A stretch of 64,000 nucleotides of DNA from Comamonas phosphati (GTDB lineage Bacteria; Pseudomonadota; Gammaproteobacteria; Burkholderiales; Burkholderiaceae_C). A model generated the notes under the pieces. The model made no database searches and was not told where the DNA came from. It saw only the letters and a program-made list of their open reading frames with translations. The translations under genes were made by a program, and so were the position numbers. Positions 25,566 to 35,409 of the stretch are shown piece by piece. Location of the stretch: assembly GCF_014637085.1 (NCBI RefSeq), contig NZ_BMEU01000016.1, positions 44,102 through 108,101 of the forward strand, given 5' to 3'. Each line of letters opens with the position of its first letter. The first letter of the stretch is position 1.

Positions 25566-25642
25566 CCCCCTGAGGCGCTTCGCGCCTTCCGCTTCAGAAG
25601 GGCGACGGCCTTTGCTGCGGGGCGGCCCCTGCTGGCCGTCCC
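25566..25642 (+). repeat. Intergenic GC-rich repeat, copy 3
   Basis: About 77 bp, almost identical to 2203-2278: CCCCCTGAGGCGCTTCGCGC, then GGGCGACGGCCTTTGCTGCG, ending GCTGGCCGTCCC. It starts 3 bp after the stop codon of the ferritin-like gene, on the same strand as that gene, and separates it from the convergent prmB. Confidence 0.8.
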
Positions 25643-25664
25643 GCACCAAGTGTGCGCCAGTTTT

Positions 25665-26609
25665 TCAGGTCGCAGCCCAGTGTCGCAGCGCTTCCTCGGT
25701 GATCAAGAGCACCTGCTCGTCGCCGGAGCTGGTATCCAGCCAGAACACGGGCAGATCGGGGAAGGCGGCTTCGAAGAACGGCTTTTCGTTGCCGATCTCC
25801 AGCACCACCACGGCTTCCTTGTTCAGGCGCGAGGGCAAGTCCTTTAGCAGCTGGCGGATGAAGTCCATGCCGTCCTCGCCGCCGGCCAGGGCCAGCTCGG
25901 GCTCGGCGCGGTATTCGGCGGGCAGGCTGGCCATGCTGCCGGTATTCACATAGGGCGGATTGCACAGTACCAGGTCCCAGGGGCCGGGCACGGCGGCCAG
26001 TCCGTCGCTTAGCACCAGGCGCACGCGCTGCTGCAACTCGTGCTTGTCCACGTTGATGCGGGCCACGGCCAGGGCGTCGGGCGAGATGTCGGCGCCGGTC
26101 ACCTGCACTTCGGGGTAGGCCATGGCGGCCAGGCAGGCCAGGCTGCCGTTGCCGGTGCACAGGTCCAGCACGGCCCGGGTCTTGTCGGAGAGCCAGTCGT
26201 CGATGCTGCCACCTGGTTGCGGATTGACCAGCAATTCGGCAATGAAGCTGCGCGGCACGATGGAGCGTTCGTCGATGTAGAAGGGCACGCCCTGCAGCCA
26301 GGCTTCGCGCGTCAGATAGGCCGCAGGCTTGCGCGTGCGGATGCGGTCTTCAAAAAGCGTAGCTACCAGCGCTTGCTGCTCCTTGGTTACAGCTTGATCA
26401 GCTATGGATTCTGGCGCGCCGGGCGTGAGTTCGCTGTCCAGCGGCAGGCCCAGCTTCCACAGCGTGAGCCAGGCGGCCTCGTCTTCGGCGGTGGCCGTGC
26501 CATGGCCGAAGGCCACGCCGGCATCGGCCAGGGCCTTGGCGCCGCAGGCCACCAGAGCCGCCACGGTGTCGCCTTGGATGGCGGAAGAATTTGCGTTGGC
26601 AGAAGTCAT
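25665..26609 (-). CDS. prmB: Ribosomal protein uL3 glutamine methyltransferase PrmB
   Basis: N5-glutamine methyltransferase acting on ribosomal protein L3, 314 residues. The S-adenosylmethionine site is VLDLCTGNGSLACLAA, and the catalytic NPPY tetrad is in LVLCNPPYVNTGSM. PrmB-type RKPAAYLTREAWLQGVPFYI precedes it. PrmC is excluded by the PrmB N-terminal part. The start at 26609 is 7 bp downstream of the dapE stop codon, so it is the last gene of the dap operon. Confidence 0.9.
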   Translation of the reverse strand: MTSANANSSAIQGDTVAALVACGAKALADAGVAFGHGTATAEDEAAWLTLWKLGLPLDSELTPGAPESIADQAVTKEQQALVATLFEDRIRTRKPAAYLTREAWLQGVPFYIDERSIVPRSFIAELLVNPQPGGSIDDWLSDKTRAVLDLCTGNGSLACLAAMAYPEVQVTGADISPDALAVARINVDKHELQQRVRLVLSDGLAAVPGPWDLVLCNPPYVNTGSMASLPAEYRAEPELALAGGEDGMDFIRQLLKDLPSRLNKEAVVVLEIGNEKPFFEAAFPDLPVFWLDTSSGDEQVLLITEEALRHWAAT

Positions 26610-26616
26610 GGGTGGT

Positions 26617-27813
26617 TCAGGCCGCATGGGGCGCCGAGGCCTGCTGCAGCTGCTCCAGTGTCTTGCGGTAGATGTTCTTGAGCGGCTCGATGTCGGCGAC
26701 GGCAATGTATTCGTCGATCTTGTGGATGCTGGCGTTGGGCGGTCCCATCTCGATGACCTGGGGGCAGATCTGGGCGATGAAGCGCCCGTCGCTGGTGCCA
26801 CCCGTGGTGGACAGTTCCGTGTCCAGCCCGGTCTCGTCCTTGATGGCGGCCTGTACGGCATGCACCAGCGTGCCGGGCTCGGTCAGGAAGGGCTGGCCGC
26901 CAATGGTCCAGGCCAGCGAATATTCGACGCCGTGACGGTCCAGCACCGCGTGCACGCGGCGCTGCAGCGATTCGGCCGTGGACTCGGTCGAGAAGCGGAA
27001 GTTGAAATCGATCACCACATGGCCGGGGATGACGTTGCTGGCGCCGGTGCCGCCGTGGATGTTGCTGATCTGCCAGCTCGTCGGCGGGAAAAAGGCGTTG
27101 CCCAGGTCCCAGGTGGTGGCGGCCAGTTCGGCCAGGGCCGGCAAGGCCTCGTGGATGGGGTTGCGCGCCAGCTGCGGATAGGCGATGTGGCCCTGGATGC
27201 CGTTGACCGTGAGCTTGCCGCTCATGGTGCCGCGGCGGCCGTTCTTGATCATGTCGCCGGTCTGCTCGACCGAGGTGGGTTCGCCCACGATGCACCAGTC
27301 CAGGCGCTCGCCGCGCTGCCTGAGCGTCTCCACCACGACCTTGGTGCCATCCACGGACGGACCTTCCTCGTCGCTGGTCAGCAGCAGGGCGATGTCGAAG
27401 GCGGGCTCGGGCGTGGCCTGCAGGAACTCCTCCAGCGCCACGACAAAGGCGGCGATGGAAGTCTTCATATCGCTGGCGCCGCGGCCGTAGAGGCGGCCGC
27501 CCCGGTGCATGGGAATGAAGGGCGGACTGGTCCACTGCTCGAGCGGGCCGGGCGGCACGACATCGGTGTGGCCGGCGAACACCAGCACGGGTTTTGCGGA
27601 ATCCGTGGCAGCCAGCACCTGGTTGGATCGGCCTGCGCGGTATCTGGCCCAGAGATTGCGGACGCGGAAATCCTCCGGGCCGCTGTCCAGCCGCTCGCAT
27701 TCAAAGCCCATGGGGACCAGGGCGTCGGCCAGCAGCTCGAGGCAGCCGGCGTCTTCGGGGGTGACGGAAGGCAGGCTGATGAGCTGCTCGGTCAGTTGCA
27801 GGGTGCGGGACAT
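26617..27813 (-). CDS. dapE: Succinyl-diaminopimelate desuccinylase
   Basis: Zinc metallohydrolase producing LL-diaminopimelate for lysine and cell wall. 398 residues. Metal-site blocks: [14 protein letters not shown] (His, Asp), [10 protein letters not shown], and the catalytic [10 protein letters not shown]; the lid domain follows, and GGTSDGRF near the C-terminus is characteristic. The start at 27813 gives the standard N-terminus [20 protein letters not shown]. It lies downstream of pilU, from which a hairpin terminator separates it. Confidence 0.95.
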   Translation of the reverse strand: MSRTLQLTEQLISLPSVTPEDAGCLELLADALVPMGFECERLDSGPEDFRVRNLWARYRAGRSNQVLAATDSAKPVLVFAGHTDVVPPGPLEQWTSPPFIPMHRGGRLYGRGASDMKTSIAAFVVALEEFLQATPEPAFDIALLLTSDEEGPSVDGTKVVVETLRQRGERLDWCIVGEPTSVEQTGDMIKNGRRGTMSGKLTVNGIQGHIAYPQLARNPIHEALPALAELAATTWDLGNAFFPPTSWQISNIHGGTGASNVIPGHVVIDFNFRFSTESTAESLQRRVHAVLDRHGVEYSLAWTIGGQPFLTEPGTLVHAVQAAIKDETGLDTELSTTGGTSDGRFIAQICPQVIEMGPPNASIHKIDEYIAVADIEPLKNIYRKTLEQLQQASAPHAA

Positions 27814-27829
27814 GGAAAAAACCAAACCA

Positions 27830-27863
27830 TAAAAAAGCCGGGAGGCCGGCGGACGGCCGGCAT
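27830..27863 (-). terminator. Hairpin terminator after pilU
   Basis: Read leftward: GCCGG with pairing CCGGC about 15 nt later, an alternative longer GCCGGCC pairing inside, and a following run of six T. It lies between pilU and dapE; some read-through would be needed if dapE has no promoter of its own. Confidence 0.6.
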
Positions 27864-27895
27864 TTGCGACATTGTGCGTGAGGCGGTCGGCCGCA

Positions 27896-29059
27896 TCAGA
27901 GCGGCTTGACGTCCAGAGTGATTTCCGTGAACGATGGCATATCGTCATCGCCCGGACGCGGCGTTTCGTCCGAAGAGGCCGGGGTCTGGGCCGAGCGCGC
28001 CAGGTCATTGTCCATGCGCCACATCAGATTGGTCGGCGAGTCGGCATTGGCCAGCGCTTCCTCACGCGTGATTGTGCCATTGCCCACCAGGGCGGCCAGC
28101 GCCTGCTCGAAAGTCTGGGAGCCTTCGGCCATGGATTTCTCCATGGCCTCCTTCACGCCGCTGAAGTCTCCGCGCTGGATCAGGTCCGACACCAGCCGGG
28201 TGTTGAGCATGACTTCCACGGCCGGCGTGCGGCCCTGGCTGACCGTGCGCACCAGCCGCTGCGAAATCACGGCCTTCAGCGCCGCCGACAGCTCGCCCAG
28301 CATGGTGGGGCGGATTTCCTCGGGATAGAAGGACAGGATGCGGTTGAGCGCGTGGTAGCTGTTGTTGGCGTGCAGCGTGGCCAGGCACAAATGTCCGGAC
28401 TGGGCATAGCCCATGGCGGCCGACATGGTGTCGCGGTCCCGGATTTCGCCGATCAGGATCACATCGGGCGCCTGGCGCAGCGCGTTCTTGAGCGCGATCT
28501 GCAGCGATGCGGTATCGGTGCCGATTTCGCGCTGGTTGATGATGGAGCGCTTGTTGCGGAACTGATATTCGATGGGGTCTTCCACCGTCAGGATGTGGCC
28601 CGAGAGCTTTTCGTTGCGCTCTTCGATCATGGAGGCCAGCGTGGTGCTCTTGCCCGAGCCCGTGGCGCCCACGATCAGCACCAGCCCGCGCTTTTGCAGG
28701 ATGAGGTCGCTGAGCACGGGCGGCAGGCTCAGCGCTTCGCGCGAGGGAATCTGCTGGGCGATGAAGCGGACGACCACGGCATAGGTGCCGCGCTGGCGCA
28801 TGGCGTTGACGCGGAAACGGCCCACCCCGGCCAGCGACACGGCGGTGTTGAGTTCGCCCGTGGACTGCAGCTCGGCGATGGCCTCGGGCTCCACGACCTC
28901 GGCCAGCAGGGCCAGCGGCGCCTCGGGCGGCAGGGACTGGTTGTTGATGGGCACGCATTCGCCGTTGATCTTGATCTGCGCCGGCGCGCGGGCCGAAAGA
29001 TAGACGTCCGAAGCCCGCTTGTCGGCCATCAGGCGCAGGATTTTCTCCATGGTACTCAT
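27896..29059 (-). CDS. pilU: Type IV pilus retraction ATPase, PilU-like
   Basis: Hexameric AAA-type motor for twitching, cytoplasmic at the pilus base, 387 residues. Walker [10 protein letters not shown] (131-139), Walker B-type [12 protein letters not shown], the Asp box [10 protein letters not shown], and His box [18 protein letters not shown]. The C-terminal extension is longer than in PilT (ending [11 protein letters not shown]), which favours PilU. GGGAGGG lies upstream of the ATG. It sits inside a lysine-biosynthesis operon rather than beside pilT. Confidence 0.88.
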   Translation of the reverse strand: MSTMEKILRLMADKRASDVYLSARAPAQIKINGECVPINNQSLPPEAPLALLAEVVEPEAIAELQSTGELNTAVSLAGVGRFRVNAMRQRGTYAVVVRFIAQQIPSREALSLPPVLSDLILQKRGLVLIVGATGSGKSTTLASMIEERNEKLSGHILTVEDPIEYQFRNKRSIINQREIGTDTASLQIALKNALRQAPDVILIGEIRDRDTMSAAMGYAQSGHLCLATLHANNSYHALNRILSFYPEEIRPTMLGELSAALKAVISQRLVRTVSQGRTPAVEVMLNTRLVSDLIQRGDFSGVKEAMEKSMAEGSQTFEQALAALVGNGTITREEALANADSPTNLMWRMDNDLARSAQTPASSDETPRPGDDDMPSFTEITLDVKPL

Positions 29060-29156
29060 CTCATCCCTCCCAGGGTGAATTCCGTATGTGTTTGGCCGCC
29101 TTTATACCTTGCCGCCGGCCCGTTTTCGCGCGAATGACGGGAGAAGAACGCCCGGC

Positions 29157-29200
29157 AAAAACAAAGGCCTGTCGCACGGGCATGCGGCAGGCCTTGCGGC
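29157..29200 (-). terminator. Intrinsic terminator after dapD
   Basis: On the minus strand AAGGCCTGCCGCA pairs with TGCGACAGGCCTT (one mismatch) around a short loop, followed by TGTTTTTG. It lies 17 bp after the dapD stop codon and would separate dapCD from pilU. Confidence 0.75.
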
Positions 29201-29216
29201 ATGGTGCCGGTCGTGC

Positions 29217-30050
29217 TTAGTCGCGCAGCAGATCGTTCAGGCTGGTGGTGGAGCGGGTCTTGGCGTCCACGGTCTTGACGATGATGGCGGCGTACATGGA
29301 GTAGTCCTTGCCATCCTTGGTCTTCTTGGGCAGGTTGCCCGACACCACGACCGAGCCGGCAGGCACGCGGCCGAAGGTGGTTTCGCCGGTTTCGCGGTTG
29401 AAGATGGGGGTGGACTGGCCGATGTACACGCCCATGGAGATCACGGAGTTCTCTTCCACGATCACGCCTTCCACGACTTCCGAGCGGGCACCGATGAAGC
29501 AGTTGTCTTCGATGATGGTGGGGTTGGCCTGCAGGGGTTCCAGCACGCCGCCCAGGCCCACGCCGCCCGACAGGTGGACGTTCTTGCCCACTTGCGCGCA
29601 GGAGCCCACGGTGGCCCAGGTGTCGACCATGGTGCCTTCGTCCACGTAGGCGCCGATGTTCACGTAGGAAGGCATCAGGATGGCGCCCTTGGCGATGAAG
29701 CTGCCGCGGCGGGCCACGGCCGGGGGCACCACGCGCACGCCGGTGGCGGCGATCTGGGCTTCGCTCAGGCCCTGGTACTTGGTAGGCACCTTGTCGAAGA
29801 ACTGCAGGCTGCCCGCCTGCATCAGAGCGTTGTCCTTGAGGCGGAAGGACAGCAGCACGGCCTTCTTGAGCCACTGGTGCACAGTCCACTGGCCCACGCC
29901 GGTGCGGCTGGCCACGCGCAGGCGGCCGGCGTCCAGTTCGGCGATGGCGTGTTCCACGGCATCCACCACTTCCTTGGGGGCTGCGGAGGGCGAGAGATTG
30001 GCACGGTTGTCCCAGGCGGTTTCGATGATGGATTGCAGTTGTTGCGTCAT
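29217..30050 (-). CDS. dapD: Tetrahydrodipicolinate N-succinyltransferase
   Basis: Acyltransferase of the succinylase lysine branch, 277 residues, left-handed parallel beta-helix with hexapeptide repeats ([20 protein letters not shown], then [19 protein letters not shown]). Homotrimer. The N-terminal domain ending LLSFRLKDN is typical. The start at 30050 is standard ([16 protein letters not shown]). It follows dapC by 60 bp. Confidence 0.96.
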   Translation of the reverse strand: MTQQLQSIIETAWDNRANLSPSAAPKEVVDAVEHAIAELDAGRLRVASRTGVGQWTVHQWLKKAVLLSFRLKDNALMQAGSLQFFDKVPTKYQGLSEAQIAATGVRVVPPAVARRGSFIAKGAILMPSYVNIGAYVDEGTMVDTWATVGSCAQVGKNVHLSGGVGLGGVLEPLQANPTIIEDNCFIGARSEVVEGVIVEENSVISMGVYIGQSTPIFNRETGETTFGRVPAGSVVVSGNLPKKTKDGKDYSMYAAIIVKTVDAKTRSTTSLNDLLRD

Positions 30051-30110
30051 GGTGGTTTCGTATTTCAGGTCGAGGAACTGAAGGTTGAAGGAAAAGGGTA
30101 ACAGGCCGGT

Positions 30111-31316
30111 TCAGGCCTGGCGGGTGGTGATAAAGGCCGCAATGCGCTGGGCGGCTTCCAGGCATTCGGCGGTTTCCGCCACCAGGGCCATGCGCACGCG
30201 GTTGGCGCCGGGATTGGCTCCCTGGGCCTCGCGCGCCAGATAGCTGCCGGGCAGAACGGTCACGCCCGTGGACTGGTACAGCTCCTTGGCGAATTGTGCA
30301 TCGTCCAGGCCCAGGCCGGCGGGAATACCGGCCCAGAGATAGAAGCTGGCATCGGGCAGCTTCACGTCCATGACCGCGGACAGCACGGGTGTGACCTGGG
30401 CGAATTTTTCGCGGTACAGGCGGCGGTTTTCCTGCACATGGGCCTCATCGCCCCAGGCGGCGATGGAGGCCGTCTGCACCACGGGGCTCATGGCGCCGCC
30501 GTGGTAGGTGCGGTAGAGCAGAAAGGCCTTGAGCAGCGCGGCATCGCCGGCCACGAAGCCGCTGCGCAGGCCGGGCACATTGCTGCGCTTGGAGAGGCTG
30601 GTGAACATCACCAGGTTTTTGAAGCCCGTACGGCCCAGGCGTGCAGCGGCTTCCAGGCCGCCCAGCGGCGCCTCGTCGTTGAAATAGATCTCGCTATAGC
30701 ACTCGTCGCTGGCAATCACGAAGCCGTGGCGGTCCGATAGCGCGAACAGCTTTTCCCATTCGGACAGGGGCAGGACGGCACCGGTGGGATTGCCGGGCGA
30801 GCAGACGAAGATCAGCTGCGTGTCGCGCCAGACCTCATCGGGGACGGCATCCCAGTTGACGGCGAAGTTGCGCTCCGGATCGCTGGCCGCGTAATAGGGT
30901 GTGGCCCCGGCCAGCAGCGTGGCGCCTTCGTAGATTTGATAGAAGGGATTGGGGCAGATGACGCGTGCGCCGGGGCGGCTGGCGTCCACCACGACCTGGG
31001 TGAAGGCAAACAGCGCTTCGCGCGAGCCGTTGACCGGCAGCACCTGGGTCGCGGCGTCCAGGCTAATGCCGTAGCGCCGGCTGGCCCATCCGGCGCAGGC
31101 CTGGCGCAGCGCCGGCATGCCGGCAGTGGCTGGGTAGACGGACAGGCCTTGCAGCTCGCTGCTCAGCGCCGTTTCGATGAATGCCGGCGTGGCATGGCGC
31201 GGCTCCCCGATCCCCAGGCTGATGGGACGTAGGCCGGCCGGTGGCTCGATACCGGCAAACAATTGGCGCAGGCGTTCAAAAGGGTAGGGCTGAAGACGGG
31301 AGAGCAAGGGGTTCAT
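30111..31316 (-). CDS. dapC: N-succinyldiaminopimelate aminotransferase
   Basis: PLP-dependent class I aminotransferase, 401 residues, converting N-succinyl-2-amino-6-ketopimelate with glutamate. PLP Lys lies in SLSKRSNVPGLRSGFVAGD; SPGNPTGAVLPLSEWEKLF and the Asp/Tyr block ASDECYSEIYF are present. Assignment to DapC rather than a generic aspartate aminotransferase rests on the neighbouring dapD and dapE. First gene of the leftward operon. Confidence 0.9.
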   Translation of the reverse strand: MNPLLSRLQPYPFERLRQLFAGIEPPAGLRPISLGIGEPRHATPAFIETALSSELQGLSVYPATAGMPALRQACAGWASRRYGISLDAATQVLPVNGSREALFAFTQVVVDASRPGARVICPNPFYQIYEGATLLAGATPYYAASDPERNFAVNWDAVPDEVWRDTQLIFVCSPGNPTGAVLPLSEWEKLFALSDRHGFVIASDECYSEIYFNDEAPLGGLEAAARLGRTGFKNLVMFTSLSKRSNVPGLRSGFVAGDAALLKAFLLYRTYHGGAMSPVVQTASIAAWGDEAHVQENRRLYREKFAQVTPVLSAVMDVKLPDASFYLWAGIPAGLGLDDAQFAKELYQSTGVTVLPGSYLAREAQGANPGANRVRMALVAETAECLEAAQRIAAFITTRQA

Positions 31317-31578
31317 GGCTATATTTTATGAGTTGATGCCGATTTTGCATAAACAGCGTTAGCTGCTTTAAGGGTTAGCCGAGTGTTTTGTGTTGCGTAT
31401 GCTGTATTGCAGCATCACGATCCATGGCGCTGTGCATGGCAAGCCCATGCCCGATCAGGGTTAGCAACGTTCCAGGGGAGCCGTGTGTTGACCATGGCGC
31501 ATGGGCGTGGTGGTAGATTGCCGCGAAATTTTGCGGGCAGGAATGGGCAAAAGTGTTGGATGAGAGGAAGGGGACGCA

Positions 31579-33156
31579 ATGAAAGGCAGCAGGGAACAGA
31601 TGGGGGCATTGGGGCGTAGCCAGGCGGGTGCAGAAGGCAATGCGCCGGCAGCAAGAGCCGGCATTTTCGGCACAGTGTGGCAGGCGTGGAGCAAGTATCT
31701 GGGCCCTGCCTGGCTACTGGCCGGGCCTTTGCCGTTTTTGCTGGCGCCAAGTCTGACACAAGTCGGGTATCCCAAATGGGAATGGGCCTGGTTTGCTGCC
31801 TGGGCCGTAGGCGCCTTGTTATGGCTGTTCTCGCGCGGTCGCAACTGGCAGAACCAGTGGCAGGACATGCAGCAGTCCATGCAGAAGGTGGCGCAGGGCG
31901 ATCTGCGCCATGGCCGTGCCATGGCCGGCGCGGCTGATGATACGGGCAGGAGCAGCGCCGGTACGCTGCTGGCGGAAATGGTGAATGCGCTGTCGGGCAT
32001 GGTGGCCGATGTGCGCAGCAATGCCGCGCTCGTGGCCCAGGCCGGGCATCAGCTGGTAAACGAGCACGAGGCTCTGGCCGCGCGCACCGAGCAGCAGGCC
32101 GGCAACTTGGCCCAGACCGTGGTGAGCGTGGAGCAGATCAGTGGCACGGTACAGCACAACGCGCAAGTGGCACAGGCCGCCCATGCCAAGGCCAGCACCG
32201 TGCGCACTTCGGCCGACGAAGGCATGCAAGCCATGCAGCATGCCGTAGCCTCGGTGGAAGCCATCGAACGTCAGGCGCAACGCATGCGCGAAATCATCGG
32301 CGTGATCGACGGTATTGCCTTTCAGACCAATATCCTCGCGCTGAATGCCGCGGTAGAGGCTGCGCGTGCCGGAGAACAGGGGCGCGGTTTTGCCGTGGTG
32401 GCCGGCGAGGTGCGCAATCTGGCCCAGCGTGCCGGAGAAGCTTCGCGGGAGATTCGCCAACTCATCGGCGAGACCGTGCAGCAGGTGAGCCAGAGTACCG
32501 CGCTGATCCGCTCGGCCGGCGAAGGCATAGGGCGTGTGACCCAGGGCATACGCGATGTGGCTCAGCACATGGGCGAGCTGTCCGAGTCGACCAGCAGCCA
32601 GGGCACGGCCCTGGTGGAAATCTCGGACGCGGTGCGCGAGATCGACCAGATCACCCAGCACAATGCGCAGATGGTGAGCCATGCGCTGCACCATGCCCAG
32701 GCGCTGGAGCAAAGAGCCCAGGTGCTGTCAGGGGCGGTGTCGCGCTTTCGCCTGCAGCAGGGAACCGCCGAAGAAGCGGTGGCGCTGGTGGATGCCGCAA
32801 TGCATCTGGCCCGCGGCGCGCGCAACATGGGGGCGCTGCTGAGCACGGTGACTGATCCTGGCCAGCCCTACCACGACCGCGACATGTATGTGTTCGCCCT
32901 GTCGGGAGAGGGCGAGTACAAGGCCTTTGGCGGCAATGCAGCCAAGATTGGCACGCGGGTGCAGGACGTGCCGGGCATCAACGGCGAGCAACTGATTGCC
33001 GATATCGTGGCCCAGGCCGAGAAAGGCCCGGGATGGGTGGAATACGATTATCTGAATCCGTCCACGCAGAAGGTCCAGACCAAGATGTCGTTTGTCTGCA
33101 AGCATCGGGATCTGTACTGGGGCTGCGGCGTATACAAAAGCCTGGTCGAGGCTTAA
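31579..33156 (+). CDS. Methyl-accepting chemotaxis protein with C-terminal Cache-like domain
   Basis: 525 residues. Two hydrophobic segments (about 42-60 and 66-84) with almost no periplasmic loop, a short HAMP-like linker, and a signalling domain (about 150-400) with tip [19 protein letters not shown] (about 244-262). After residue 415 a globular domain with [20 protein letters not shown] and [14 protein letters not shown] resembles small Cache sensor modules. The sensor is therefore cytoplasmic and at the C-terminus, an uncommon order. GGGGACGC precedes the ATG. Ligand unknown. Confidence 0.82.
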   Translation: MKGSREQMGALGRSQAGAEGNAPAARAGIFGTVWQAWSKYLGPAWLLAGPLPFLLAPSLTQVGYPKWEWAWFAAWAVGALLWLFSRGRNWQNQWQDMQQSMQKVAQGDLRHGRAMAGAADDTGRSSAGTLLAEMVNALSGMVADVRSNAALVAQAGHQLVNEHEALAARTEQQAGNLAQTVVSVEQISGTVQHNAQVAQAAHAKASTVRTSADEGMQAMQHAVASVEAIERQAQRMREIIGVIDGIAFQTNILALNAAVEAARAGEQGRGFAVVAGEVRNLAQRAGEASREIRQLIGETVQQVSQSTALIRSAGEGIGRVTQGIRDVAQHMGELSESTSSQGTALVEISDAVREIDQITQHNAQMVSHALHHAQALEQRAQVLSGAVSRFRLQQGTAEEAVALVDAAMHLARGARNMGALLSTVTDPGQPYHDRDMYVFALSGEGEYKAFGGNAAKIGTRVQDVPGINGEQLIADIVAQAEKGPGWVEYDYLNPSTQKVQTKMSFVCKHRDLYWGCGVYKSLVEA

Positions 33157-33206
33157 GAACGTGTTTACGACATCCTCGCGGCTGCGTAGAGATCGTCAAC
33201 ACGTTC
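33157..33206. repeat. 50-bp inverted repeat between convergent genes
   Basis: GAACGTGTTTACGA (33157-33170) and TCGTCAACACGTTC (33193-33206) match in 13 of 14 positions around a 22-nt GC-rich centre. It fills the space between the chemoreceptor stop codon and the rnfB stop codon. It could be a bidirectional stop signal, though without a T-run, or a dispersed repeat. Confidence 0.6.
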
Positions 33207-33902
33207 TCAGTGTTGCGCTCTCTGGGCCCGGGCACGGGCGAGGATGGCGGCAATGGTGTCCTTTTTGCGCGAGGAGTCTTGCCGCTGCACCGCTGCATCG
33301 GCTTGGGAGGTGGCAGGCTCTGCGCAAGCCGGTGCAGGCGCGTTTGCCGGTGTGCTGGCTGCGGGGGATGCCTTGCTGCGCTGCAGGCGTGCCTGATGCG
33401 CAGCATAGCGTGCACGCGCATGGTCGGCTTGGGCCTGGCTCCAGGCATCCCAGCCCGTGGCTTCGCCACTGGCGTTTTCGAGTTGGATGCAGTCTACTGG
33501 GCAGGCCGGAATGCACAGCTCGCAGCCCGTGCAATGTGCATTGATCACGGTATGCATGCGCTTGTTGGCGCCGAGGATGGCATCCGTGGGGCAGGCCTTG
33601 ATGCAAAGCGTGCAGCCTATGCACCAGGCTTCATCGATCACGGCCAGCATGCGCGGAGCCTTCACGCCATGCTCGGCGCTCAGCGGCATGGCTGGCTGTC
33701 CGGTGATGGCGGCCAGCCGGTCAATGCCCTGCGCGCCGCCCGGCGGGCATTGGTTGATGGCCGCATCGCCCTGGGCAATGGCCTGGGCATAGGCGGCGCA
33801 ATCGGGGTAACCGCAGCGCGTGCACTGGGTCTGGGGCAGGACCGCATCAATGCTTGCCGCCAGTGCTTGAAGCTTGGAGGCCGCGGACATCGATGGGGTC
33901 AT
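33207..33902 (-). CDS. RnfB-like ferredoxin, orphan
   Basis: 231 residues. N-terminal Fe-S domain with C-x2-C-x4-C plus a distal Cys (CTRCGYPDC then CPPGG), as in RnfB; then two 4Fe-4S ferredoxin motifs, [12 protein letters not shown] and [12 protein letters not shown]. The hydrophobic anchor usual at the RnfB N-terminus is absent, and a low-complexity Ala/Gln-rich tail follows residue 170. No other rnf genes are in the window. Cotranscribed behind phaZ (12 bp). Beta-proteobacterial genomes often carry such stand-alone RnfB proteins; role unknown. Confidence 0.82.
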   Translation of the reverse strand: MTPSMSAASKLQALAASIDAVLPQTQCTRCGYPDCAAYAQAIAQGDAAINQCPPGGAQGIDRLAAITGQPAMPLSAEHGVKAPRMLAVIDEAWCIGCTLCIKACPTDAILGANKRMHTVINAHCTGCELCIPACPVDCIQLENASGEATGWDAWSQAQADHARARYAAHQARLQRSKASPAASTPANAPAPACAEPATSQADAAVQRQDSSRKKDTIAAILARARAQRAQH

Positions 33903-33914
33903 GACAAGCCTTTG

Positions 33915-35387
33915 CTAGGTTTTGATTTTTCGCGAACCGCGATGGTTGTGGGCGGCCTTGGCAGGCCGGTGGTCGGCATAGGCCGCGGCGTGTGAAGCCG
34001 CAGAGTTTACGGCTTTTGCATCTGCGGTTTCGGCAGCGGGCTCCGCAGAAGGCTTGGCGGCAGGCGTCGGCTTTGCGCTCACGCTGTGGGCATGGCCGGC
34101 AGCACTGGCCTGGGTGGCACTGGCGGGCTGGTGGGCCAGGATGAAGTCGCGCACCTGCGGATACACGATCTTGCGCCAGCGGCTGCCGCTGAAGATGCCG
34201 TAGTGGCCGGCGCCCGGCACTTCGAGGTGCTGACGCTGTTCGGCATCAATGCCGGTGCACAGATCGTGGGCCGCGCGGGTCTGGCCCGAGCCCGAGATGT
34301 CGTCCAGTTCGCCTTCGATGGTGAGCAGGGCCGTGCCGCGGATGTCCTGGGGGCGCACCAGCTCCGGGCGGCCTTCGGGGTTGCGTACTTCCCAGGTGCC
34401 TTTGACGAGCTTGTACTCCTGGAACACCGTGGCAATGGTTTCCAGATAGTAGTCGGCATCCATGTCGAGCACGGCGTTGTACTCGTCGTAGAACTTGCGG
34501 TGGTGCTCGGCGCTGGCTTCATCGCCCTTGATCAGGTCCTTGAAGTAGTCGTAGTGGCTGCTGGCGTGGCGGTCCGGATTCATCGCCACGAAGCCCGAGT
34601 ACTGCAGAAAGCCGGGATAGACGCGGCGCCCGGCGCCCGGATAGCTGCTGGGCACTTCGTAGATCACATTGTTCTTGAACCATTCGATGCTGCGCGTTTC
34701 GGCCAGGTTGTTCACCGCCGTGGGGGAGCGGCGCGCATCGATGGGGCCGCCCATCATGGTCATGGTCAGGGGCGTTGCCTCGCCGCGGCTGGCCATGAGC
34801 GAGACGGCCGCCAGAACCGGCACCGTGGGCTGGCAGACGCTGACCACATGGCATTGACCATAGCGGTCCTGCAGATAGCGGATGAACTCCTGCACATAGT
34901 GCACATAGTCGTCCAGATGGAATTCACCTTCGGACAGCGGCACGGTGCGGGCATTCTTCCAGTCCGTGATATAGACCTTGTGGCCGCTCAGCATGTTTTG
35001 GACGGTGTCGCGCAGCAAGGTGGCGTAGTGGCCCGACAGCGGCGCCACGATCAGCACCACGGGTTGGCTCAGCATGGCCTGCAGCGTCTCCGGGTCGTCC
35101 GAGAAGCGCTTGAAGCGGCGCAGCTCGCAGAACGGCTTGTCGATTTCCACGCGTTCGAGGATGGTGACGTCCACGCCGCCGACGTCCACGCTGCGCAGGT
35201 TGAACTCGGGCTTTTCATAGTCCTTGCCCAGCCGGTAGAGCAGATTGAAGCCCGCAGCCATGCGCGGGGCCATGGGAAGCTGGCTCAATGCGGAATGCGG
35301 AGCGCTGTAGAGCTTTGAGGTGGCCAGCGCAAAGTCGGCAAAAGGCTCGACCATGGCGCGTTGCATTTCATAGAGCTTGTAGAGCAT
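33915..35387 (-). CDS. phaZ: Intracellular poly(3-hydroxybutyrate) depolymerase
   Basis: Mobilises stored PHB granules, 490 residues, no signal peptide. The nucleophile is C185 in VSVCQPTVP, the Cys that replaces Ser in PhaZa1-type intracellular depolymerases. Other family blocks are MMGGPIDARRSPTAVNNLA and the histidine-containing GAGHYGIFSG. The start at 35387 (MLYKLYEMQRAM) is canonical; a longer open frame up to 35573 covers the promoter. The C-terminal 70 residues are Ala/Lys/His-rich. A TGCA palindrome lies 23 bp upstream. Confidence 0.92.
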   Translation of the reverse strand: MLYKLYEMQRAMVEPFADFALATSKLYSAPHSALSQLPMAPRMAAGFNLLYRLGKDYEKPEFNLRSVDVGGVDVTILERVEIDKPFCELRRFKRFSDDPETLQAMLSQPVVLIVAPLSGHYATLLRDTVQNMLSGHKVYITDWKNARTVPLSEGEFHLDDYVHYVQEFIRYLQDRYGQCHVVSVCQPTVPVLAAVSLMASRGEATPLTMTMMGGPIDARRSPTAVNNLAETRSIEWFKNNVIYEVPSSYPGAGRRVYPGFLQYSGFVAMNPDRHASSHYDYFKDLIKGDEASAEHHRKFYDEYNAVLDMDADYYLETIATVFQEYKLVKGTWEVRNPEGRPELVRPQDIRGTALLTIEGELDDISGSGQTRAAHDLCTGIDAEQRQHLEVPGAGHYGIFSGSRWRKIVYPQVRDFILAHQPASATQASAAGHAHSVSAKPTPAAKPSAEPAAETADAKAVNSAASHAAAYADHRPAKAAHNHRGSRKIKT

Positions 35388-35409
35388 GAAAAGTGGGAAT
35401 TTGGTTATG

